6,446 bases of DNA from Pseudomonadota bacterium (GCA_023422735.1 JAFAGL010000264.1:1-6446); one strand, 5' to 3'; numbered from the stretch's first letter, positions 1 to 5,961 are shown. Program-made: numbers and translations. Notes: generated by a model from the sequence alone, not told the origin.

Positions 1-1046
1 GCCGTGTTCCATTCCTCGGATTCGAAATCGTCGATCGACACGAAGGTTGGCTCGCCGCCCATTGTGAGACGGACATCTTCGTTTTGCAGTTCGACGTCGA
101 TGGCGTGACCGAGCGCATCGAGCTCCGCCCAGGCTTCGTCGGAAAAGGGCTTGGTGATCCGCGCGTGTTCGGCCACGCGCGCCACGCTCATATCGAAGCC
201 GAAATCGACTTCGGCGAAGCTTGCCACGCCGGAAATCGGCGCGGCGTTGCGATAATGCGGCGTGGCGGCGAGCGGGATATGACTTTCGCCGGTCAGCAGG
301 CCGGACGTCGGATCAAAGCCGATCCAGCCCGCGCCCGGCAGATAGACTTCCGCCCAGGCGTGGAGATCCGTGAAATCGACCGTCGTTCCCGCCGGGCCGT
401 CGAGCGATACGAGATCGGGCTTGAGCTGGACCAGATAGCCCGACACGAAACGGGCAGCCAAACCGAGATGGCGCAAGACCTGCACCAGAAGCCAGGACGT
501 ATCGCGGCAGGAACCCGACGCATTGGTCAGGGTCTCTTCGGGCGTTTGCACACCGGCTTCCATGCGGATCAGATAGGTGATCTCGCGCGACAGGCGAGTG
601 TTGAGGTCGACAAGGAAGTTGACGGTGGACGGCGCTTCGCGGTCGATCGTTTCAAGAAAAGCCGCCAGTTTCGGGCCGGCGGGTTCGGGCCTGCGATAAA
701 TGGAAAGATCGTCCACCAAGTCGGCTGGATACTCGAACGGATAGCTTTCGGCTTGCGGTTCCACGAAGAAATCGAACGGATTGTAGACGGTCATGTCGGC
801 AACGACATCGACCTCGATCTTCAATTCACGCACCGGTTCGGGAAAAACGTAACGCGCCAGCCAGTTGCCGTAAGGATCCTGCTGCAGGTTCACGAAGTGA
901 TTTTCGGGCGAGACTTTCAACGAATGCGAAATCACGCGGGTTCGCGAATGGGGCGCCGGCCGAAGCCTGATGATCTGGGGCCCGAGCGTGACCGGCCTGT
1001 CATAGCGATAATGGGTCAGGTGATGGATTGCGGCCTTGATCGCCAT
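1..1046 (-). CDS. Transglutaminase-family protein (DUF2126-type), N-terminal part, truncated by window edge
   Basis: The minus-strand frame opens with ATG at 1046-1044 and stays open for 348 codons to the left edge, so the C-terminal part is missing. Residues 1-100 form the beta-rich bacterial transglutaminase N-terminal region (start MAIKAAIHHLTHYRYDRPV). A papain-like transglutaminase core follows, with Cys180 in GSCRDTSWLLVQVLRHLG, His229 in DLHAWAEVYLPG and Asp245 in GFDPTSG, so the catalytic triad is complete. The visible end (RLTMGGEPTFVSIDD, about 326-340) resembles the start of the DUF2126 region that makes the full protein about 1,100 residues in rhizobia. No signal peptide is visible, so it is probably cytoplasmic. 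Family members are often encoded near ATP-grasp and alpha-E proteins and are thought to act on peptides; the substrate is unknown. The ribosome site is weak (GGGGAA, 11 nt before the ATG). It is divergent from the solute-binding protein gene. The family call is firm, the function inferred. Confidence 0.9.
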   Translation of the reverse strand, partial: MAIKAAIHHLTHYRYDRPVTLGPQIIRLRPAPHSRTRVISHSLKVSPENHFVNLQQDPYGNWLARYVFPEPVRELKIEVDVVADMTVYNPFDFFVEPQAESYPFEYPADLVDDLSIYRRPEPAGPKLAAFLETIDREAPSTVNFLVDLNTRLSREITYLIRMEAGVQTPEETLTNASGSCRDTSWLLVQVLRHLGLAARFVSGYLVQLKPDLVSLDGPAGTTVDFTDLHAWAEVYLPGAGWIGFDPTSGLLTGESHIPLAATPHYRNAAPISGVASFAEVDFGFDMSVARVAEHARITKPFSDEAWAELDALGHAIDVELQNEDVRLTMGGEPTFVSIDDFESEEWNT

Positions 1047-1100
1047 GCAGTGTCTCGTTCCCCGTGCGGTTGTTTGCACCGCTTGTCTTGTTCGCGCCCA

Positions 1101-1129
1101 CTTAATCGCGTGGACCGGGGTGCTGGCAA
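1101..1129 (-). promoter_or_regulatory. Possible sigma70-type promoter for the transglutaminase gene
   Basis: Read on the minus strand, TTGCCA (1129-1124, five of six matches to the -35 consensus) is followed by a 17-nt spacer and ATTAAG (1106-1101, three of six matches to the -10 consensus). It lies 55-83 nt upstream of the ATG at 1046. The -10 match is poor, so this is only a candidate. Confidence 0.25.
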
Positions 1130-1154
1130 GCAAATGGTTTCACGACTTTCGTTG

Positions 1155-1172
1155 GACGGCATTGCTGCCGTC
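1155..1172. promoter_or_regulatory. Perfect 7-bp inverted repeat in divergent intergenic region
   Basis: GACGGCA and TGCCGTC are exact reverse complements separated by TTGC, giving an 18-nt palindromic element. It sits between the divergent transglutaminase and solute-binding protein genes, about 70 nt upstream of the latter's ATG. A second, shorter inverted repeat (GGAC-CT-GTCC, 1173-1182) abuts it directly. It could be a regulator-binding site or an RNA hairpin in the leader of the rightward gene. No T-tract follows, so it is not an ordinary terminator. Confidence 0.4.
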
Positions 1173-1181
1173 GGACCTGTC

Positions 1182-1200
1182 CTTGCGCATTGACTTGCGC
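1182..1200. repeat. Short direct repeat CTTGCGC x2 upstream of the solute-binding protein gene
   Basis: Two exact copies of CTTGCGC (1182-1188 and 1194-1200) are spaced 12 bp start to start, with ATTGA between them. They lie 44-62 nt before the start codon of the gene at 1245, immediately beyond the inverted repeats at 1155-1182. A tandem half-site for a regulator is possible; coincidence in GC-rich DNA is also possible. Confidence 0.3.
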
Positions 1201-1244
1201 GAGCCAAGCAGGCACCCAGTTCGAAGCATTGCCGGAAACAGAAC

Positions 1245-2099
1245 ATGCCGCGTTGGAAACATCTCGCAGTTGCGTTTATCCTCCTGATGGCCGTTTCGCC
1301 GACAGGGTCTGCGATAAGTCCAGCTGCGGCGGACCCGGCAATTCCGAGCTTTTGGGATGCGCCCGAACGTTTGGCCAAACCGGATCTGAAGAACCTGCCC
1401 CGGTTGCGCTTCATCACCACAACCGATTTCCCGCCTTTTTCCTTCATCGATGCTTCGGGCCGCTTGAGCGGGTTCCATGTGGATCTCGCACGCGCCATCT
1501 GTGCCGAACTCGACATTACCGAGCGCTGCCAGATCCAGGCGCTGCCGTGGAACGAGCACGACAAGGTTCTGGAAGACGGAAACGGCGAGGCGTTGTTGTC
1601 GGGGCTGGCCGTGACGGCCGAAACGCGAAAGACCTACGCATTCTCGCGACCATATCTGAGCTTTCCGGCGCGCTTTATCGGGCGCAGGAACGAGCTGCCC
1701 GAGCCGGATCGGAAGTCGCTGACAGGCAAGACAATCGGCGTCATAGCCGGATCAGCCCATGCGCAGATGATCGAAGATTTCTTTCCCAATGCGGAGGCGC
1801 GCCCTTTTGATGATTTCGAGGCAATGCTGGTGGCCGTTCAATCAGGCCTGATCGATGCTGCATTCGGCGATGGCATGCGCATGAGCTTCTGGCTGACCGA
1901 AAGCGAGGCCGCCGATTGCTGCCAGTTTGTCGGCGGACCTTATCTTGCGCCGGATTATCTGGGCGAAGGCCTGGCGATTGCAGTGCCTGCAGATCGGCCG
2001 GAACTGAAACAGGCGCTGGATTTCGCGCTGCATCAGATCGGCATCAAGGGCACGTTTGCCGAACTTTATTTGCGCTATTTCCCGGTCAGCTTCTTCTGA
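1245..2099 (+). CDS. Secreted amino-acid-type solute-binding protein (SBP family 3), orphan
   Basis: This 284-residue protein resembles the periplasmic substrate-binding components of polar amino acid ABC transporters. Residues 1-29 look like a signal peptide: a Lys/Arg N-terminus, a hydrophobic core AVAFILLMAV and a likely cleavage after AAA before Asp30. The mature two-lobed domain runs from about 54 to 280, with FITTTDFPPFSFID and the lobe-1 motif GFHVDLARAICAEL. Arg128 in TAETRKTYAFSRPY matches the arginine that holds the ligand alpha-carboxylate in HisJ-like proteins. Asp209 in DAAFGDG matches the aspartate that contacts the alpha-amino group. An amino-acid-like ligand is therefore plausible, though its side chain cannot be predicted. 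No permease or ATPase gene is adjacent, so it either serves a transporter encoded elsewhere or acts as a sensor. There is no lipobox cysteine. GGAA at 1234-1237 is a weak ribosome site 7 nt before the ATG. lysS follows 104 nt downstream on the same strand. Confidence 0.88.
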   Translation: MPRWKHLAVAFILLMAVSPTGSAISPAAADPAIPSFWDAPERLAKPDLKNLPRLRFITTTDFPPFSFIDASGRLSGFHVDLARAICAELDITERCQIQALPWNEHDKVLEDGNGEALLSGLAVTAETRKTYAFSRPYLSFPARFIGRRNELPEPDRKSLTGKTIGVIAGSAHAQMIEDFFPNAEARPFDDFEAMLVAVQSGLIDAAFGDGMRMSFWLTESEAADCCQFVGGPYLAPDYLGEGLAIAVPADRPELKQALDFALHQIGIKGTFAELYLRYFPVSFF

Positions 2100-2123
2100 A
2101 ACGCCGCAAGCATTGACGCTGAT

Positions 2124-2148
2124 CGCTGCGTTCCTTAGGGAAGCGGCG
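2124..2148 (+). promoter_or_regulatory. Stem-loop between solute-binding protein gene and lysS
   Basis: CGCTGC-(G bulge)-TTCC pairs with GGAA-GCGGCG around a TTAG tetraloop, giving ten pairs including one G-U and a single bulged G. It begins 25 nt after the solute-binding protein stop and ends 55 nt before the lysS ATG. No T-run follows, so it is not a canonical intrinsic terminator. It could stabilise the upstream mRNA end or be part of the lysS leader. A TTGACG at 2113-2118 just upstream resembles a -35 box, but no convincing -10 lies at the right distance. Confidence 0.35.
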
Positions 2149-2203
2149 TCGCGGCGCTTGCCGGTTTGGCCGTGCCGCTTTCACTCCCTCAGGATTCCAG
2201 ATC

Positions 2204-3856
2204 ATGTCTTCCTCCCTCTCGTCCCTGCAGCTTTCCCCCGCGCTCGTTGAAGCGGCGGGTGTCAGCAAAGCGTGGCCGTTTGAAGAGGCCAGAAAAATCC
2301 TCAAACGCTATGAAGGCAAGGATTTCCCGGACGTCGTGCTGTTTGAAAGCGGCTATGGCCCGTCGGGCCTGCCGCATATCGGCACATTCGGCGAAGTCGC
2401 GCGCACCACGATGGTGCGCCATGCCTTCCATGTGCTGACCGAAGGCAAGGTCAAGACGAAGCTTCTTTGCTTCTCCGACGACATGGACGGGATGCGCAAG
2501 ATCCCGGACAATGTGCCGGATCGCGCCTTTCTCGAACCGCATCTGCACAAGCCGTTGACCTCGGTGCCGAACCCGTTCGGCGGCGACTATGACAGCTTCG
2601 GGCATCACAACAATGCGATGTTGCGCCGCTTCCTCGATACGTTCGGCTTCGATTACGAATTTGCGAGCGCGACCGATTACTACAAGGCCGGCCGTTTCGA
2701 CGCGATGCTGCTGCGTGCGGCCGAGCGCTATGATGCGATCATGAAGGTGATGCTGCCAACGCTCGGTGCCGAGCGCCAGGCGACCTACAGCCCCTTCCTG
2801 CCGATTTCGCCGAAGACGGGCCGCGTTCTTTACGTGCCGATGATCGATGTCGACGCGAAGGAAGGCACGATCACCTTCCTCGACGAAGACAAAACGGAAA
2901 CCACGCTGCCGGTGACCGGCGGGCAGGTGAAGCTGCAGTGGAAGCCAGATTTCGGCATGCGCTGGGCAGCCCTCGATGTCGATTTCGAAATGTTCGGCAA
3001 GGATCACCAGACCAATCAGGTGATCTATGACAAGATCTGCGCGATCCTCGGCGGACGTCCGCCGGAGCATTTCGTGTATGAGCTCTTCCTCGACGAAAAC
3101 GGCCAGAAGATTTCCAAGTCGAAAGGCAACGGCCTGACGATCGACGAATGGCTGACCTACGCGCCGACGGAAAGCCTCGCGCTTTACATGTTTCAACAGC
3201 CGCGCAGGGCCAAGAAGCTTTACTTCGACGTCATTCCGCGCGCGGTCGAGGAATATTACCAGTTTCTCGCAGCCTATCCGAAGCAGGATGTGAAGGAACA
3301 ACTCGGCAATCCGGTGTGGCACATCCACTCGGGCGAGCCGCCGGCAATCACCCTGCCGGTTTCGTTCAGCCTGTTGCTCAACCTTGTCAGCGCCTCCAAC
3401 GCCGAAGACAAAGCTGTGCTGTGGGGCTTCATTTCACGCTATGCCGAAGGCGTCACCGCGCAAACGCATCCGGAACTCGACCGGCTGACCGATTACGCGA
3501 TCCGTTATTTCGACGATTTCGTGAAGCCCACAAAGACCTATCGCGCGCCCGACGAGGTGGAGCGCGAAGCCTTGGCGGGCTTGTCCGACGCGCTGGCTGC
3601 CCTGCCGCAAGGTGCGGATGGCGGCGAGATCCAGAACGCGGCGCTGAATGTGGCGCGCCGGATCGAGCGGTATCAGGACCATGCCAAGAAAAGCCCCGAA
3701 GGCGGACCGGGCGTTTCGGTCGCCTTTTTCGCAATGCTCTATCAGGTGCTGATCGGGCAGGAGCGCGGACCGCGCTTCGGGTCTTTCGCTGCCCTTTACG
3801 GCATTGCGGAAACGCAAGCCCTGATCGCCAAGGCCCTCGCAGGGGAGTTGAAGTAA
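2204..3856 (+). CDS. lysS: Lysine--tRNA ligase, class I
   Basis: This 550-residue cytoplasmic enzyme charges tRNA-Lys with lysine using ATP. It is the class I (Rossmann-fold) form, also called lysK, which is typical of archaea, spirochaetes and alphaproteobacteria; most other bacteria use an unrelated class II enzyme. The HIGH-type motif is HIGT at residues 58-61 within GPSGLPHIGTFGEVART. The KMSKS-type motif is KISKS at 302-306, within ENGQKISKSKGNG. Other family-typical stretches are CFSDDMDGMRKIP (89-101) and DFEMFGKDHQTNQVIYDKI (260-278). The region from about 340 onward is the helical C-terminal tRNA anticodon-binding part. Length and motifs are normal with no frameshift. The chosen ATG has AGGA (2191-2194) nine bases upstream. 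Transcription may come from the solute-binding protein promoter, since no strong promoter is visible in the 104-nt gap. The gene converges on the SNase-like gene, with stops 8 bp apart. Confidence 0.97.
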   Translation: MSSSLSSLQLSPALVEAAGVSKAWPFEEARKILKRYEGKDFPDVVLFESGYGPSGLPHIGTFGEVARTTMVRHAFHVLTEGKVKTKLLCFSDDMDGMRKIPDNVPDRAFLEPHLHKPLTSVPNPFGGDYDSFGHHNNAMLRRFLDTFGFDYEFASATDYYKAGRFDAMLLRAAERYDAIMKVMLPTLGAERQATYSPFLPISPKTGRVLYVPMIDVDAKEGTITFLDEDKTETTLPVTGGQVKLQWKPDFGMRWAALDVDFEMFGKDHQTNQVIYDKICAILGGRPPEHFVYELFLDENGQKISKSKGNGLTIDEWLTYAPTESLALYMFQQPRRAKKLYFDVIPRAVEEYYQFLAAYPKQDVKEQLGNPVWHIHSGEPPAITLPVSFSLLLNLVSASNAEDKAVLWGFISRYAEGVTAQTHPELDRLTDYAIRYFDDFVKPTKTYRAPDEVEREALAGLSDALAALPQGADGGEIQNAALNVARRIERYQDHAKKSPEGGPGVSVAFFAMLYQVLIGQERGPRFGSFAALYGIAETQALIAKALAGELK

Positions 3857-3864
3857 GTAACTGC

Positions 3865-4695
3865 TTACCGCCCCGGCAAAACCGGCGCGGGCGGGAAGGC
3901 GCCGCGATTTTCGAGGGATGGCGGTGCAGCGGGTAGCGCTGGCTGAACCTGCATCTCGAAGGGTGGCGTTATATCAACGGCAATTGCCGGCAAAACGGGT
4001 TTTGAACCGTAAACGCCGCGATGTCCATTGCGGGCCTGTTCGGCAAGCTCGACAAGCGTGCCCCCTTCAACTGCGCGGGCCCAGCCTTGCGAAACGAGCC
4101 AGCCACCGAGATCCTCGCCGCCAACGGAGCAGGTCGTGGCGATAACGTCGGTTGGCGCATCTTCGGGAACGGTGCAGGTCACAGCACGGCCACGCAGCAT
4201 ATTGCGGAACTGGGTCCGGGCCGCCGCGCCACATGGCCAGGCATTGGCGCCTTCGCCGCAGTTCTCCGCAGGATCCATCGGATCGACGCCATTGATCTCG
4301 ATCCGGTAGCCTTGCGCTTCCACACGACCGGCCGCGCTGACGGTGGGGCGGTACAGGAGCTTTTCCGTCCAGCCTTGCTGATCTTGCGCCACGTCCGGTT
4401 GTCTTGACTGCGGATCGGCTGGCAAAGGATCCGGATCGAAGGGAAGAACCGCACCGCCATCATCGGCTGGCTGTGTTTCGATGCCAGCGGCTTCAGCCAT
4501 CGCAGCTTCGTCATCGTCGCCAAGTGCCGTCTCGGCAGGCATCTCAAAGGGTTCGACCTGAACCGAAGGCGAAGCCTCACGAGCCTTGATATGCTGGCCG
4601 GACATGAAAATGGCGATGCAGAAGAAAGCCAAGCCGCCGCCGACCAGCGCCGAGAATTTCGGCGTGCTCAAACGGCGCTGCATGCGGTTGGGCAT
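3865..4695 (-). CDS. Membrane-anchored SNase-fold (thermonuclease-like) protein, probably inactive
   Basis: Starting at ATG 4695-4693 this gives 276 residues. The frame is open further upstream to 4794, but that extension would overlap the preceding gene, whose stop is only 4 nt before this ATG; a start at 4683 (Met5) is also possible. Residues 14-31 (KFSALVGGGLAFFCIAIF plus Met) form one membrane helix after a basic N-terminus, so the rest is probably periplasmic. An acidic, proline-rich linker spans about 40-108. An SNase-like beta-barrel region spans about 115-232, recognisable from NGVDPMDPAENC, AWPCGAAARTQF, TTCSVGGEDLGGWLVSQGWARA and RNGHRGVYG. A proline-rich tail ends the protein. The nuclease active site is not preserved: the DGDT-type metal motif is missing, and the positions of staphylococcal nuclease Arg35, Glu43 and Arg87 read Glu133, Asp141 and about Val184. 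A binding or structural role is inferred. It is very likely cotranscribed, and perhaps translationally coupled, with the S24 regulator. Confidence 0.8.
   Translation of the reverse strand: MPNRMQRRLSTPKFSALVGGGLAFFCIAIFMSGQHIKAREASPSVQVEPFEMPAETALGDDDEAAMAEAAGIETQPADDGGAVLPFDPDPLPADPQSRQPDVAQDQQGWTEKLLYRPTVSAAGRVEAQGYRIEINGVDPMDPAENCGEGANAWPCGAAARTQFRNMLRGRAVTCTVPEDAPTDVIATTCSVGGEDLGGWLVSQGWARAVEGGTLVELAEQARNGHRGVYGSKPVLPAIAVDITPPFEMQVQPALPAAPPSLENRGAFPPAPVLPGR
3868..3894 (+). terminator. Possible stem-loop just after lysS stop
   Basis: CCGCC-CCGG pairs with CCGG-GGCGG around a CAAAA loop, with a four-base bulge (3886-3889) on the 3' side. It starts 12 nt after the lysS stop codon and lies within the last codons of the convergent SNase-like gene. 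No T-tract follows, so an intrinsic terminator is only a weak possibility; a 3' end-protecting structure is equally likely. A smaller hairpin, GTAAG/CTTAC at 3853-3868, contains both convergent stop codons. Confidence 0.25.
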
Positions 4696-4699
4696 GGCG

Positions 4700-5326
4700 C
4701 TACTGGCTCGCCCAGACGATGCGGGCGATCCATTCAATCTCGGATGTGGGGATGGTGCGGTCATCATGCTCGGGATTGAGCGAATGAAGTTCAACCAGAT
4801 CGGGCGTTTGGCGCATCAGGATTTTGGCGGTGACTTCTCCGCCATTGGTTTTCACCACCACGCGGTCGCCTTTTCGGATTGTTGCGGCTGGATCGACAAT
4901 CAGCCGATCGCCGCTGCGGTAAAGCGGGAGCATGGAATCGCCTTGCACTTCAAGCGCATAGCCACTTTCCGGCAGGAATGCCCCGCCTTCCACCATATCC
5001 CAGCCCTGGCCTGCCGGAAATCCGGCATCCGTGAAGAAGCCACCGGCGCCCGCCTGGGCAAAGCCGACCACGGGAAGCGTCTTGTTGGCGTTGGGCGACG
5101 CGGACATCAGACGCATGAAATCATCGATCGACGCGCCGGTCGCCGCCATGATCTTGGCAAGCGACTCCGTTGACGGCCAGCGCGGGCGGCCATCCGTGGA
5201 TTGGCGCTTGGACTTGTTGAAGGCAGTGGAATCCAGACCGGCTTTCTTGGCCAACCCCGAAGCCGACAGCGAATGGCGTGCTGCCAGCAAGTCGATCGCG
5301 GCCCAGACTTTATCATGGGAGAGCAT
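4700..5326 (-). CDS. HTH transcriptional regulator with S24 (LexA/CI-like) peptidase domain
   Basis: This is a 208-residue regulator. ATG at 5326-5324 was chosen over an in-frame TTG at 5338 because GAGAAG lies a few bases upstream of the ATG and the TTG has no ribosome site. Residues 20-41 (ASGLAKKAGLDSTAFNKSKR) form a helix-turn-helix, with further helices in WPSTESLAKIMAATGASIDDF (50-70). The C-terminal S24 domain spans about 85-205. Ser131 in VQGDSMLPLY and Lys168 in GEVTAKIL match the catalytic Ser-Lys dyad of LexA. The hinge GFAQAGAGGFF contains Ala92-Gly93 and Ala94-Gly95, either of which could be the self-cleavage bond. The family represses target genes and is inactivated by cleavage after stress such as DNA damage; the targets and signal here are unknown. 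There are no other phage genes nearby, so it looks like a chromosomal regulator. It precedes the SNase-like gene by 4 nt and has its own likely promoter. Confidence 0.88.
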   Translation of the reverse strand: MLSHDKVWAAIDLLAARHSLSASGLAKKAGLDSTAFNKSKRQSTDGRPRWPSTESLAKIMAATGASIDDFMRLMSASPNANKTLPVVGFAQAGAGGFFTDAGFPAGQGWDMVEGGAFLPESGYALEVQGDSMLPLYRSGDRLIVDPAATIRKGDRVVVKTNGGEVTAKILMRQTPDLVELHSLNPEHDDRTIPTSEIEWIARIVWASQ

Positions 5327-5351
5327 CGCGCTTCTCAAAAAAGAGGAAAAA

Positions 5352-5361
5352 AATCCTGATT
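5352..5361. promoter_or_regulatory. Inverted repeat AATC-N2-GATT at predicted transcription start
   Basis: AATCCTGATT is a perfect inverted repeat with 4-bp arms and a 2-bp centre. It overlaps the expected start point of the promoter at 5363-5391, where a repressor would block transcription. Autoregulation by the HTH/S24 protein is a reasonable guess, but the element is short. It does not match the alphaproteobacterial LexA box (GTTC-N7-GTTC). Confidence 0.3.
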
Positions 5362-5362
5362 C

Positions 5363-5391
5363 GTTGTAGCGATGCGGTACGAGAATGTCCA
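5363..5391 (-). promoter_or_regulatory. Likely sigma70-type promoter of the S24 regulator/SNase-like unit
   Basis: On the minus strand, TGGACA (5391-5386) matches five of six bases of the -35 consensus. After exactly 17 nt, TACAAC (5368-5363) matches four of six bases of the -10 consensus. Transcription would start near 5356, about 30 nt before the regulator's ATG. The promoter sits in the 76-nt gap after the thioesterase stop, suggesting the regulator pair can be expressed separately from the beta-oxidation genes. Confidence 0.55.
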
Positions 5392-5402
5392 GCTTTGGCG
5401 AT

Positions 5403-5948
5403 TCAGGCGCCGGATTTCGCGAGTTCCCGCAGGCCTTTATGCGAAGTCATGAAGATCGCTTCCGCTTCCGTGGGCTTTCGCGGCACATAGGTTTCGCCAA
5501 GTGCGTCGACCAGCTCCTGGATCGGGACAAAACGGCGATTGCCGACATCATATACGCCGCCGGTGGTGAGCACGATCGCGGCGGTGACATTATCATTGAT
5601 GACAAAGCGATGGCGGCCGATGACCTGTGTGTCTTCCCAGGTTTCCAGCGTCGAAATCACTTCGAAACGCTTCCACAGCCGGATTTCACGCACATAAACG
5701 GATTGCAGCCCGCCCAGCATCGGCGCCCATTTGCGGGAGCGCGCGAGATTGAGCAGACCGCTGCGATTGAAGATATCGATGCGGCCAACATCCGCCAGCA
5801 TCATGTAGCGAGCATTGTTCAGATGCAGGTTCGTGTCGATATCGGTTGGCAGACAACGAAAGGACAGGCGGCTTTCGCCGCCCATTCGATAGGGACCACG
5901 GCTTTTCGCCGTGGCCATCATGCGCGCCAGGCGCCCCCAGACATACAT
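5403..5948 (-). CDS. Hotdog-fold acyl-CoA thioesterase-like protein (4HBT/THEM6-like)
   Basis: This 181-residue protein belongs to the hotdog thioesterase superfamily, whose members hydrolyse acyl-CoA to free acid and CoA. The key motif is PTDIDTNLHLNNARYMMLADVGR (residues 34-56), the THEM6-type version of the D-x-N/G-x-H-x-N-N motif before the long central helix. Further strands follow in SVYVREIRLWKRFEVISTLETWE and VIGRHRFVIND. There is no signal peptide; the N-terminus MYVWGRLARMMATA is mildly hydrophobic and could associate with the membrane. The start at 5948 lacks a clear ribosome site; an internal start at Met10 (5921), with GGGGG upstream, is an alternative. The gene begins 13 nt after the dehydrogenase stop, so it probably shares an operon with it and acts in acyl-CoA turnover. 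The substrate is not known. Confidence 0.83.
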   Translation of the reverse strand: MYVWGRLARMMATAKSRGPYRMGGESRLSFRCLPTDIDTNLHLNNARYMMLADVGRIDIFNRSGLLNLARSRKWAPMLGGLQSVYVREIRLWKRFEVISTLETWEDTQVIGRHRFVINDNVTAAIVLTTGGVYDVGNRRFVPIQELVDALGETYVPRKPTEAEAIFMTSHKGLRELAKSGA

Positions 5949-5961
5949 CAGTCAGCCGTGG

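Noticed and set aside
84..1193. Long plus-strand open frame (369 codons)
   Set aside because: It is antisense to the transglutaminase gene, whose frame encodes a recognisable family with a catalytic triad. Long antisense frames are expected in GC-rich DNA, and this translation is Arg/Gly/His-rich without any recognisable domain.
2189..3328. Long minus-strand open frame (379 codons) opposite lysS
   Set aside because: It lies antisense to a clear lysyl-tRNA synthetase and its product (rich in Arg, His and Glu) matches no family I know. It is a shadow of codon bias.
4696..4794. N-terminal extension of the SNase-like protein to a start at 4794
   Set aside because: It would overlap the end of the S24 regulator by about 95 nt, and the extra 33 residues are low-complexity Ser/Pro. 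The ATG at 4695, 4 nt after the regulator stop, puts a basic segment and membrane helix at the N-terminus as expected.
4586..5173. Plus-strand open frame (195 codons) over the S24 regulator and SNase-like genes
   Set aside because: It is antisense to two genes with recognised domains and has no recognisable motif of its own.
4700..5326. Prophage repressor, implying phage remnants
   Set aside because: The S24 regulator is flanked by metabolic genes, and no integrase, attachment site or other phage gene is visible. A chromosomal regulator is the simpler reading.
5327..5402. Intrinsic terminator after the thioesterase, suggested by T-runs on the minus strand
   Set aside because: The T7 and T6 runs are present, but no GC-rich hairpin directly precedes them; the nearest pairing is only 4 bp around a long loop.
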